Assembly: GCA_021129835.1 (NCBI GenBank)
Contig: JAJOKM010000172.1
Span: 1-20,137, forward strand
Length of the DNA: 20,137 nt
Direction of reading: 5' to 3'
Source: Thermodesulfovibrionales bacterium
GTDB lineage: Bacteria > Nitrospirota > Thermodesulfovibrionia > Thermodesulfovibrionales > Dissulfurispiraceae
Part shown: piece after piece, positions 14,416-20,137 of the stretch
Layout of the letters: every line of letters begins with the position of its first letter
Numbering within the stretch: the stretch's first letter is position 1
Made by a program: the position numbers and the translations under genes
The notes under the pieces: generated by a model
The model's database searches: none
What the model saw: only the letters and a program-made list of their open reading frames with translations
What the model was told of the DNA's origin: nothing

Positions 14416-14518
14416 TAATTAATCCTCCCGGTATAATTTTCATTATACCTGCCGATACAGATTCCAATCAGAGATTTCTTGATTTCCTAAGCTTTATAGG
14501 ATGCCTAATTAATCCTCC
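14416..14518 (-). repeat. 13-bp direct repeats flanking the mnhG/MbhD-like gap
   Basis: TAATTAATCCTCC occurs at 14416-14428 and again at 14506-14518. On the coding strand both read GGAGGATTAATTA. One copy is the ribosome-binding site of the MbhD-like gene and the other is the end of mnhG. The 77 bases between them include the 8+8 palindrome. The pattern looks like a short insertion that duplicated the gene junction. Confidence 0.7.
14430..14449 (-). promoter_or_regulatory. Palindrome GGTATAAT-GAAA-ATTATACC before MbhD-like gene
   Basis: On the coding (minus) strand a perfect 8-base inverted repeat encloses GAAA, giving an RNA hairpin with a GNRA-type tetraloop. It ends directly at the GGGAGG ribosome-binding site. 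It matches the etfB leader palindrome at 3692-3711 in 19 of 20 positions. TATAAT in the left arm could act as a -10 hexamer. It may be a promoter/operator, an RNA hairpin or a copy of a mobile repeat. Confidence 0.5.
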
Positions 14519-14817
14519 TTTTTTGTCCATGGGACCATACTGGTCTTTATGGCTGCCCTGGTTATGGCATGGGTCGCTGTCGCATTTGCGATAAAGAGAA
14601 ACACGGCGATCAGCAGGAGCTTGGCACTCAAGAGGGTTAATCCTTCATATAAAGCCAGTCCCACCAGTACCATGGCCAGACCAAGGGTGTCGCATTTTCC
14701 GATCGCATGCATCCTGGTATAAAAATCGGGCAGTCGGAGCAGCCCAATCGTCCCTACAATAAGCACGAATACCCCAAGCGATATAAATATAATAGCTATG
14801 ATATCGATAGCAACCAT
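14509..14817 (-). CDS. mnhG: MnhG/MrpG subunit
   Basis: A 102-residue protein with three membrane helices and the family pattern GVFVLIVGTIGLLRLPDFYTRMHAIGKCDTLGLAMVLVGL (about 15-55), where LPDFYTRMHA is diagnostic of MnhG/MbhC. The third helix (KLLLIAVFLFIANATATHAITRAA) ends at a short basic tail. The start codon overlaps the mnhF stop by one base (TAATG). Its last bases overlap a 13-base sequence that is repeated before the next gene. Confidence 0.93.
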   Translation of the reverse strand: MVAIDIIAIIFISLGVFVLIVGTIGLLRLPDFYTRMHAIGKCDTLGLAMVLVGLALYEGLTLLSAKLLLIAVFLFIANATATHAITRAAIKTSMVPWTKKED

Positions 14818-15083
14818 TAAGCCTTTTGCTTTCTTACTAAATATATTGCAATAAAGAGTACCACCATAAAATTCAACAGCCCGTACAGTAAGGCTATATC
14901 CACGAAGAGGGATGGCCTGCCAAATATAAAACCGATAAGAACCATGAGCACAACCGCCTTTGTGCCGACGACATTAAGGCCTGCCAACCTGTTCCATTCG
15001 TCAGGACCGTAAACGGTCCGGTACAATGTCAGAATTATCGCAATTCCTACCGTTATGGCAGCAGCTAAAAAGAATACTTCCAT
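14817..15083 (-). CDS. mnhF: MnhF/MrpF subunit
   Basis: An 88-residue protein with three membrane helices and the MnhF/MbhB signature LYRTVYGPDEWNRLAGLNVVGTKAV (about 20-44), then a second helix and FVDIALLYGLLNFMVVLFIAIYL. Length is typical. It starts 7 bases after mnhE and its stop shares a base with the mnhG start. A structural membrane subunit of the antiporter. Confidence 0.93.
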   Translation of the reverse strand: MEVFFLAAAITVGIAIILTLYRTVYGPDEWNRLAGLNVVGTKAVVLMVLIGFIFGRPSLFVDIALLYGLLNFMVVLFIAIYLVRKQKA

Positions 15084-15090
15084 CTCTCGG

Positions 15091-15588
15091 TTAATCCTCT
15101 CCGAAAACCCTTGCTACTTTATTCTCCATCTCGCCCTTAAGCAGCCCCTCGGCAGAAAATTTATCAAGGGCATGTACGCAGTACTCTCCATCATCCCAAT
15201 CCACGGTAATGGTGCCAGGAGTAAGCGTAATAGAGTTTGCAAAGGTTACTATAGTTGCGGGCTTTTTAACCCTTGACTTAAATCTTATCAAAGCAGGACT
15301 TATCGGCATTCGTGGATGCAGTATAATATAAACTAAATGTATATTTGCCCCGATTATTTGATAAATGAGCCAAGGCAGATAAACCAAGCACCGGAACACC
15401 TGTTTTATGCCGGATGACAATTCTTGAGAGGCAATCCTATCGAAGAAGATCCCCATGAAGGATTTATGAAATATAAAGGCTACCAAAAGGCTGGCGACAA
15501 AGCCTAACGACAAAAAGAGGACTGTAATCTTACCCGAAAGGATGACCCAGAAGACAAACATTATTATCGCAGTGAGTACAAAGCTCAT
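15091..15588 (-). CDS. mnhE: MnhE/MrpE subunit
   Basis: A 165-residue protein with two N-terminal helices (about 5-17 and 22-40), a third hydrophobic stretch (about 67-90) and a cytoplasmic C-terminal domain containing ANSITLTPGTITVDWDDGEYCVHALD, the hallmark of MnhE/MbhA (PF01899). It is the first gene of the eleven-gene antiporter operon, which otherwise follows the Mbh/Mbs order (A-B-C-D-E-F-G-H-H'). A promoter candidate lies 106-136 bases upstream. The ribosome-binding site is weak (AGAGATAG). Confidence 0.93.
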   Translation of the reverse strand: MSFVLTAIIMFVFWVILSGKITVLFLSLGFVASLLVAFIFHKSFMGIFFDRIASQELSSGIKQVFRCLVYLPWLIYQIIGANIHLVYIILHPRMPISPALIRFKSRVKKPATIVTFANSITLTPGTITVDWDDGEYCVHALDKFSAEGLLKGEMENKVARVFGED

Positions 15589-15693
15589 AATCTATCTCTT
15601 GAAGCCCACTTATAGCTATTAAATACAAGACAACAACAGTTCAAGGCTAAAACAGTCATCGCATAACTGCTATTCGGTGTTGACATAGCAAAA

Positions 15694-15724
15694 AGTCTAC
15701 CATATCTGCTCTGCTTGTTGTCAA
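15694..15724 (-). promoter_or_regulatory. Candidate promoter for the mnh operon
   Basis: On the minus strand TTGACA (15719-15724) is a perfect -35 box. A -10-like TAGACT (15694-15699) follows after 19 bases with an extended TGG just ahead of it (TGGTAGACT). Spacing is long, but the extended -10 could compensate. It would give a leader of about 100 bases before mnhE. A second TTGACA faces it on the plus strand (15680-15685), making a GTTGACA...TGTCAAC inverted repeat that could be an operator. Confidence 0.45.
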
Positions 15725-15799
15725 CTGCTGAATTATAATATTATCGTATGAAAGTATTATTAAAACATATCGAGGCCATTACAAAAGTCTGTATATTGT

Positions 15800-15844
15800 C
15801 ATCCTGAACGATAGGGCGATCCCGAATCCCCGACGAGGCGGGGA
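15800..15844. repeat. GTCATCCTGAACG... dispersed repeat piece
   Basis: This stretch starts with GTCATCCTGAACG and ends in a GC-rich part with inverted arms TCCCCG (15827-15832) and CGGGGA (15839-15844). The style (GTCAT..., then CCCGA...GGCGGG) is that of a widespread family of intergenic repeats and stands out by base composition from its AT-rich surroundings. Function unknown; only one copy lies here. Confidence 0.45.
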
Positions 15845-15861
15845 CAGGCTCTGCAAATAAT

Positions 15862-15950
15862 ATCAAAAATCAAAATTTAAATATCAAAATTATTTTCTTG
15901 CAAACATTTTGCATTTTGATATTTGATATTTAAATTGCCTTTAAATTGCC
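15862..15950. repeat. AT-rich inverted repeat abutting the nitroreductase stop
   Basis: A left arm rich in ATATCAAAA and AATTTAAATATCAAAA motifs (about 15862-15896) is mirrored by a right arm with ATTTTGATATTTGATATT (about 15905-15937). At its right end an 11-base tandem duplication, TTTAAATTGCC at 15929-15939 and 15940-15950, covers the stop codon of the nitroreductase gene. The element is probably a dispersed palindromic repeat. Confidence 0.6.
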
Positions 15951-16603
15951 CACCCCAACATCTCGGTTGTATCAATCCGGCTGCTTTTGTAGCTATTTGC
16001 TTTACCTGATAGATCTGGATAACCAATGGATATGCCTAAAACAACTCTTTTTGTCTCTGCTATATGGAGAAAACTCTTAATCTGCTTAGAATAATCAATG
16101 ACAATTGCCTGCGGGACGGTTCCGATCCCACGGGCATGTGCAGCAAGCATGAGGTTCTGAGCAAACATGCCGGCATCTAATATCGACCATTTTCCAAGAG
16201 ACATATCCTGAAAGAGAAAGATGGCATGCGGTGCGCCATAAAACCTGAAATTTGCTATCTTTGCCTTCCTTAGATATTCTGGTTTTGAAAGGTCAATCCC
16301 GAGCCTTTCACTCTTTTTTTTCATCTGTTCGTCTATTCTCTTGCCAATATTAGGAGGCCAGGATAAGGGTTCAGAAATATCTGGTGCTGGTCTTTCTCCT
16401 TTTTCTAACAACCCGATTAGCATCTCTGAAAGTTCATCTTTTTTCGCCCCAGAGACCACAACCACCTCCCACGGTTGACTGTTTTTGTATGAAGGACTCC
16501 ACTTTGCAGTAGCGATGACATCCAGAAGTGTCTCCTTTGGCACAGGCTCTGCCTTAAACTTTCTGATGCTCATCCGCGTCGTGATACATTCAATAGTGTC
16601 CAT
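15941..16603 (-). CDS. Nitroreductase family FMN oxidoreductase
   Basis: A 220-residue member of the nitroreductase fold (PF00881), FMN-dependent NAD(P)H oxidoreductases. FMN-contacting segments are visible: RMSIRKF near the N-terminus, AKWSPSYKNSQPWEVVVV (about 33-50), DAGMFAQNLMLAAHARGIGTV (about 142-162) and GISIGYPD near the C-terminus. Substrate cannot be predicted; family members reduce nitroaromatics, quinones or enones, or act in cofactor metabolism. It lies 22 bases after DUF4416 in the same direction. The ribosome-binding site is weak (GTGGGAAA). Its stop codon sits within an 11-base duplication at the edge of an intergenic repeat, and the last residues (GWAI) may have been affected by it. 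Confidence 0.88.
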   Translation of the reverse strand: MDTIECITTRMSIRKFKAEPVPKETLLDVIATAKWSPSYKNSQPWEVVVVSGAKKDELSEMLIGLLEKGERPAPDISEPLSWPPNIGKRIDEQMKKKSERLGIDLSKPEYLRKAKIANFRFYGAPHAIFLFQDMSLGKWSILDAGMFAQNLMLAAHARGIGTVPQAIVIDYSKQIKSFLHIAETKRVVLGISIGYPDLSGKANSYKSSRIDTTEMLGWAI

Positions 16604-16625
16604 ATTTTCCCACTGCTGCAGCTAA

Positions 16626-17141
16626 TTACACAAAATTAAATAACTTTCTTGCTATCATAAAGACACTTAAATGTCTCTCGTCTTGATAATCTTTATAGGT
16701 ATTGATATGCGGAACAAATTGGCCCTCCCTGAAAAGCAGTGTCAGATCTGCATAAATGCCATTCCTTAGATATACTCTATGGGCATAGTCCTTTGTCGAG
16801 GCAAGGACTATCTTTGCAAGAGTCAGATAGCCAGGGTCGAGATTTACATTCCTCTTCCCATCAATCGAAAGGTTCTCCTCTATCTTATTTGTCAACAATT
16901 TTATCGTTGAAAGATTTTCTTGCTCTACAAGCTTCCTCAAAAAGATAAATCTCCTGTAGAGTGGCTCTCCAATCTCGCCTTTATAGTGATCCGAAAAGTC
17001 CCACTTTATTGCTGGTCCCTCCATGATTATTTCGCCAAATATCTTCTCGATAGCCTGGTGGGCCTTGATGTAATAATCTTTTTTTGAGGATAAAACACCT
17101 ACAAAGAGGAGAGCCCTGTCAGGAGGTCTTGGTATTCCCAT
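16626..17141 (-). CDS. DUF4416 family protein
   Basis: A 171-residue soluble protein matching the DUF4416 pattern: ALLFVGVLSSKKDYYIKAHQ near the start, then FSDHYKGEIGEPLYRRFIFLRKLV, IKLLTNKIEENL, GKRNVNLDPGYLTLAKIVLASTKDYAHRVYLRNGIYADLTLLF and a C-terminal FVPHINTYKDYQ. The family is common in Nitrospirota and Desulfobacterota and has no known function. The ATG has no evident Shine-Dalgarno, and the frame stays open upstream for about 20 codons without an alternative start of note; the family usually begins close to this position. The 89-base gap to the upstream redoxin gene contains TTCGTA direct repeats. Confidence 0.82.
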   Translation of the reverse strand: MGIPRPPDRALLFVGVLSSKKDYYIKAHQAIEKIFGEIIMEGPAIKWDFSDHYKGEIGEPLYRRFIFLRKLVEQENLSTIKLLTNKIEENLSIDGKRNVNLDPGYLTLAKIVLASTKDYAHRVYLRNGIYADLTLLFREGQFVPHINTYKDYQDERHLSVFMIARKLFNFV

Positions 17142-17230
17142 ATTAGTTCGTAGCTTATTGTTCGTAATTACATCGAGACAGGTTTCAAGCCCGCATCTAA
17201 GACGTCAATGCCAAGATCCGATCATCTTCT

Positions 17231-17770
17231 TCATAAAAACTTTTCTATTATTGCCATGGCGCCAGGTGAGTCCCACTCTATTAGACCGGTTACCCTCTTC
17301 TTGATTATCCCTTCTCTGTTTATTATAAAGGCCTCTGGCACACCGGTAACTCCATACTTGCCTGCAATCTCTCTCTTGCAGTCGATCAATACAGGGAAAT
17401 TAAGTCCGCTTGCCTTCATATATTCTGCCACTATATATGGATCATCTCCATTTAGTAATATAGAGATAAAGACAAACTCCTCATTATTTTCTCTTTTTGC
17501 ATCAATAAGCCTCTGAATTGAACGATTCACTCCATCGCATAATTGGCACCGCATTGCCCAGAAATTAAGCAATACTACATTCCCAGTTAAATCGGCAAGT
17601 CTCCATGCTCTACCTTCGATATCTCTTAATTCAAACAGTGGAGCATTGAATCCAACAGCAGCCTTCCCCTTATTGATATCAAAGTCTTTTGTAAGCACGA
17701 AAGTTGTCAGAAGGCCAATTATAAAAAGACTCAGCAGAATAATGCCTTTGCTTCTTCTCTGAAGATTCAT
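17231..17770 (-). CDS. Membrane-anchored TlpA/ResA-like thioredoxin
   Basis: A 179-residue protein with one N-terminal signal-anchor helix (about 9-27) and a periplasm-facing redoxin domain. The AhpC/TlpA-type fold is shown by VGFNAPLFELRDIEG (39-53), VVLLNFWAMRCQLCDGVNRSIQRL (65-88) and the cis-Pro loop GVPEAFIINREG (143-154). The redox pair is Cys75/Cys78, but the motif reads RCQLC instead of the usual WC.PC: the preceding Trp is Arg and the Pro is Leu. That should alter redox potential or partner choice. Such proteins commonly reduce disulfides in cytochrome c maturation; no ccm or ccs gene is adjacent. It begins 13 bases after clpC ends. Confidence 0.85.
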   Translation of the reverse strand: MNLQRRSKGIILLSLFIIGLLTTFVLTKDFDINKGKAAVGFNAPLFELRDIEGRAWRLADLTGNVVLLNFWAMRCQLCDGVNRSIQRLIDAKRENNEEFVFISILLNGDDPYIVAEYMKASGLNFPVLIDCKREIAGKYGVTGVPEAFIINREGIIKKRVTGLIEWDSPGAMAIIEKFL

Positions 17771-17783
17771 CCTTATTGTACTC

Positions 17784-20137
17784 CTAATTGACAGATATCA
17801 GCATCATCTCTTCTGCTTCCTCAAATACAAGCTTATCCTCTTTAAGCGCCACCTTTATTGTAGTGGTATTTTTAAATCTCCCCTTTATCATTTCTTCTGA
17901 AAGCATATCCTCTATTTCACGGCAGATAGCCCTCCTCATTGGTCTTGCGCCATAAGCAGGCTGATAATATTTATCAAGTATCCATTCCTTAACCTCGGGC
18001 GGTACATCTATGAACAATCCATGCTCAGTAAGTTTTTTGTTTGACTCTTCGATTAGAAGGTCGATAATGGCTAATAGATGCCCTTTTCCCAGTGTATGAA
18101 AGACAATTAATTCATCGACACGATTAATGAATTCGGGGTTAAATGTCTTTTTCAATTCAGTCAAAACAGCATCTTTCATCTTGTCATAGGCATCTTCTGG
18201 TGAGGCACGATAAAAGCCAAGGGGGGTTGCCTTTTCAATAATCCTTGCGCCGAGGTTGGATGTCATAATAATTATAGTATTCCTGAAATCTACTCTCCTT
18301 CCAAAGTTGTCCGTAAGTATACCTTCGTCCAGTATTTGGAGAAGTATATTAAAGACATCTTGATGCGCCTTTTCTATCTCATCGAATAGAATCACCGAGT
18401 ATGGTCTCTTCCTTATCTTCTCCGTTAGTTGGCCCCCTTCTTCATAACCTATATACCCTGGTGGGGCGCCTGTTAATCGAGACACACTAAATCTCTCCAT
18501 ATACTCAGACATATCGATCTTTACAATGGCGCTTTCGTCGTTAAACATAAATTCCGCCAATGTCTTTGCAAGCTCTGTCTTTCCCACACCGGTTGGCCCG
18601 AGAAAAAAGAATGACCCAATCGGCCTGTTTTTGCTCTTCAGTCCTGCCCTCGATCGCCGAATTGCCTTTGATACACTCGCTACAGCCTCATCTTGTCCAA
18701 TTATTTTCCTATGCAAGGCCTCTTCCATGTTCAAAAGCCTTTCTGACTCCGCCTCTTCTATCTTATGTAGTGGAATGTTCGTCATTTTTGAAACTGTATA
18801 CGTAATGTCATCCTCTCCGACAACAGGTATCTCTCGTTTAAGGGAATCCCTCCATTTCCTATATTGAAGCTCATAGGTTTTCTTGAGCTTATCTTCTTTC
18901 GCCCTGGCGCTTTGAGCCTTTTCAATGTTGCATGCCCTCTCATAAATACCCTTTTTCTTTGAGAGTTGGCTTAATTCCATCTCTATGTCCTTCAGTACCT
19001 TAGGAGTTATCGTCCTCCTGAGCTTAAGCCTTGAACTCGTTTCATCGATAACATCTATCGCTTTGTCAGGGAGGTATCTATCCGATATATATCTGTCTGA
19101 AAGTTTTACAGCGGCTACTACAGCTTCTTCACTGATTTTTATTCCATGATAATCTTCATATTTGTAGCGTAGGAACCTTAAAATCTCGATGGTCGTCTCA
19201 ATCGTTGATGGTTGAATATAAATGGGTTGAAATCTCCTCTCGAGGGCGATGTCTCTTTTTATATATTTTCTATATTCAGTAGGCGTGGTCGCACCGATGC
19301 ACTGCATTTCTCCCCTCGAAAGGGCGGGCTTCAACATATTGGAGGCATCAACAGATCCCTCTGCTGATCCAGCTCCAATAAGGGTATGAAACTCATCAAT
19401 AAACAGGATTATATTTTCTGACTGTAATATTTCACGAATCACAATTTTAAGCCTCTCCTCGAATTGCCCTCTATATTTCGTGCCGGCAATAAGGGCGCCG
19501 AGGTCAAGAGAGATTATCCTCTTCCCAATAATGCTGTCGGGGACATCTCCGATAACTATTTTTTGTGCCAGTCCTTCTACAATAGCGGTCTTGCCAACAC
19601 CAGGCTCTCCGACTATGGCCGGGTTGTTTTTCGACCTCCTGCCAAGAACCTGGATTACCCGTTCTATTTCATCATCCCTGCCTATTACAGGGTCAAGCTT
19701 GCCTTCAACTGCTAATAGCGTAATGTCTCTGCCAAACTCATCAAGGGCAGGTGTACCTGTCCTCTTGCGTTCTTTTTGATGTGTGTGTTGATGCGCGTGC
19801 TGGGAAAGGGGTTTAACGGCAAAGTTAATGGTTAGTTGTCGGGCTCCAAGGAGGTTTGCTCCAAGATTTCTTAGAGTCTTACCCGCAATTCCTTCCCTTT
19901 CCCTTACGAGACCAAGGAGGAGGTGCTCGCTTCCTATGTAGTCATGACCTAAGAGCCGTGCCTCTTCTACTGTCAGTTCTAAAACCTTCTTTGCCCTCGG
20001 AGTAAAGGGGATATCTCCGGGTGTCAGGAGGTTGCTGCCTATGGGAAGATTTTTCTCGACCTCGGATCTTATTTCATCCAGAGACAATCCCATCTTTTTA
20101 AGTATGATGGCAGGGATGTTATCTTCTTCTCTTATGG
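17784..20137 (-). CDS. clpC: ATP-dependent Clp protease ATP-binding subunit ClpC (5' end outside window)
   Basis: A AAA+ unfoldase that feeds proteins to ClpP. The frame remains open past the ATG at 20093 to the window edge and encodes IREEDNIPAIILKK there, the end of the first Clp_N repeat, so the true start lies outside. Counting from that ATG: second Clp_N repeat (about 31-90), His-rich linker (98-107), D1 Walker A GEPGVGKT (162-169), Walker B FIDE (231-234), Arg finger region ALERRF (283-288), a UVR-like M-domain (about 369-410), D2 Walker A GPTGVGKT (499-506), Walker B ILFDE (568-572) and a C-terminal D2-small domain. The UVR-like middle region marks ClpC rather than ClpA or ClpB. It leads an apparent operon with the redoxin gene. 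Confidence 0.93.
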   Translation of the reverse strand, partial: IREEDNIPAIILKKMGLSLDEIRSEVEKNLPIGSNLLTPGDIPFTPRAKKVLELTVEEARLLGHDYIGSEHLLLGLVREREGIAGKTLRNLGANLLGARQLTINFAVKPLSQHAHQHTHQKERKRTGTPALDEFGRDITLLAVEGKLDPVIGRDDEIERVIQVLGRRSKNNPAIVGEPGVGKTAIVEGLAQKIVIGDVPDSIIGKRIISLDLGALIAGTKYRGQFEERLKIVIREILQSENIILFIDEFHTLIGAGSAEGSVDASNMLKPALSRGEMQCIGATTPTEYRKYIKRDIALERRFQPIYIQPSTIETTIEILRFLRYKYEDYHGIKISEEAVVAAVKLSDRYISDRYLPDKAIDVIDETSSRLKLRRTITPKVLKDIEMELSQLSKKKGIYERACNIEKAQSARAKEDKLKKTYELQYRKWRDSLKREIPVVGEDDITYTVSKMTNIPLHKIEEAESERLLNMEEALHRKIIGQDEAVASVSKAIRRSRAGLKSKNRPIGSFFFLGPTGVGKTELAKTLAEFMFNDESAIVKIDMSEYMERFSVSRLTGAPPGYIGYEEGGQLTEKIRKRPYSVILFDEIEKAHQDVFNILLQILDEGILTDNFGRRVDFRNTIIIMTSNLGARIIEKATPLGFYRASPEDAYDKMKDAVLTELKKTFNPEFINRVDELIVFHTLGKGHLLAIIDLLIEESNKKLTEHGLFIDVPPEVKEWILDKYYQPAYGARPMRRAICREIEDMLSEEMIKGRFKNTTTIKVALKEDKLVFEEAEEMMLISVN

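Larger units (their letters stand above)
15589..15940. other. Intergenic region upstream of the antiporter operon
   Basis: About 350 bases without a gene I can support. From left to right it holds the leader of mnhE, a promoter candidate with facing TTGACA boxes (15679-15725), an AT-rich stretch, a GC-rich repeat piece with TCCCCG/CGGGGA arms (15827-15844), and an imperfect AT-rich inverted repeat reaching the nitroreductase stop codon. No terminator with a clear T-run was found for the nitroreductase operon. Confidence 0.6.

Noticed and set aside
7926..15588. Membrane-bound hydrogenase or complex I locus
   Set aside because: All eleven genes are membrane-arm subunits. No NiFe large or small subunit, NuoCD, NuoB, NuoI or ferredoxin-type gene is present between the two ends of the operon.
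17142..17230. N-terminal extension of the DUF4416 protein or a small RNA gene
   Set aside because: The frame is open for about 20 codons upstream of the ATG but has no good start codon or ribosome-binding site, and the stretch contains TTCGTA-type repeats. No tRNA-like or other RNA fold was recognised.
20093..20137. ATG at 20093 as the true start of ClpC
   Set aside because: The same frame stays open to the window edge and encodes the conserved end of the first Clp_N repeat, so the gene is cut by the window and not truncated in nature.

Overview
The window is bacterial and consists of densely packed housekeeping and energy-metabolism genes. Marker genes are rpsR, pdxJ, acpS, fabD, ndk, etfBA, clpC and a complete Mrp/Mnh-type cation/proton antiporter operon. 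Tandem DUF507 genes, a DUF4416 gene, an MbhD/MbhE-like split of MrpA and many short dispersed repeats between genes point to an uncultured anaerobic or microaerophilic lineage of the Nitrospirota/Desulfobacterota type. That placement is an inference from gene content and has low confidence. There is no phage, transposase, CRISPR array, rRNA or tRNA gene that I can support.

Left half (plus strand, about 327-7906). rpsR is followed by two tandem DUF507 genes, a small HNH nuclease and a YdcF/SanA-type membrane protein. After a repeat-filled gap come pdxJ and acpS (ATGA overlap), then etfB, etfA and fabD (close or overlapping), then ndk. Last is a two-gene unit of a P-II-like protein and a CBS-pair protein behind a structured leader. 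Together these supply pyridoxal phosphate, activated acyl carrier protein and malonyl-ACP, electron-transfer flavoprotein, NTP balancing and a nucleotide-sensing pair.

Right half (minus strand, 20137 down to 7926). Reading with transcription, a first cluster is clpC (5' end beyond the window edge), a membrane-anchored thioredoxin-like protein, DUF4416 and a nitroreductase. A gap of about 350 bases full of repeats and a likely promoter follows. Then comes an eleven-gene Mrp-like operon: mnhE, mnhF, mnhG, an MbhD-like (DUF4040) gene, an MbhE-like gene, mnhB, mnhC, two MnhD-type antiporter genes, a small two-helix subunit, and a third NuoL/MrpA-like antiporter subunit. No hydrogenase or Nuo peripheral subunit is present. 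The simplest reading is a stand-alone ion-translocating antiporter with three antiporter-like subunits. It runs convergently into the P-II/CBS pair.

The least ordinary observations concern small repeats. (1) A palindromic repeat appears to have inserted in frame inside acpS, lengthening the protein by about 25 residues. (2) A 20-base hairpin with arms GGTATAAT/ATTATACC sits just before the ribosome-binding site of etfB and, almost identical, of the MbhD-like antiporter gene; a diverged copy precedes the P-II-like gene. (3) Tandem 18-bp repeats run right up to the pdxJ start codon. (4) The P-II leader offers alternative pairings next to its Shine-Dalgarno sequence.
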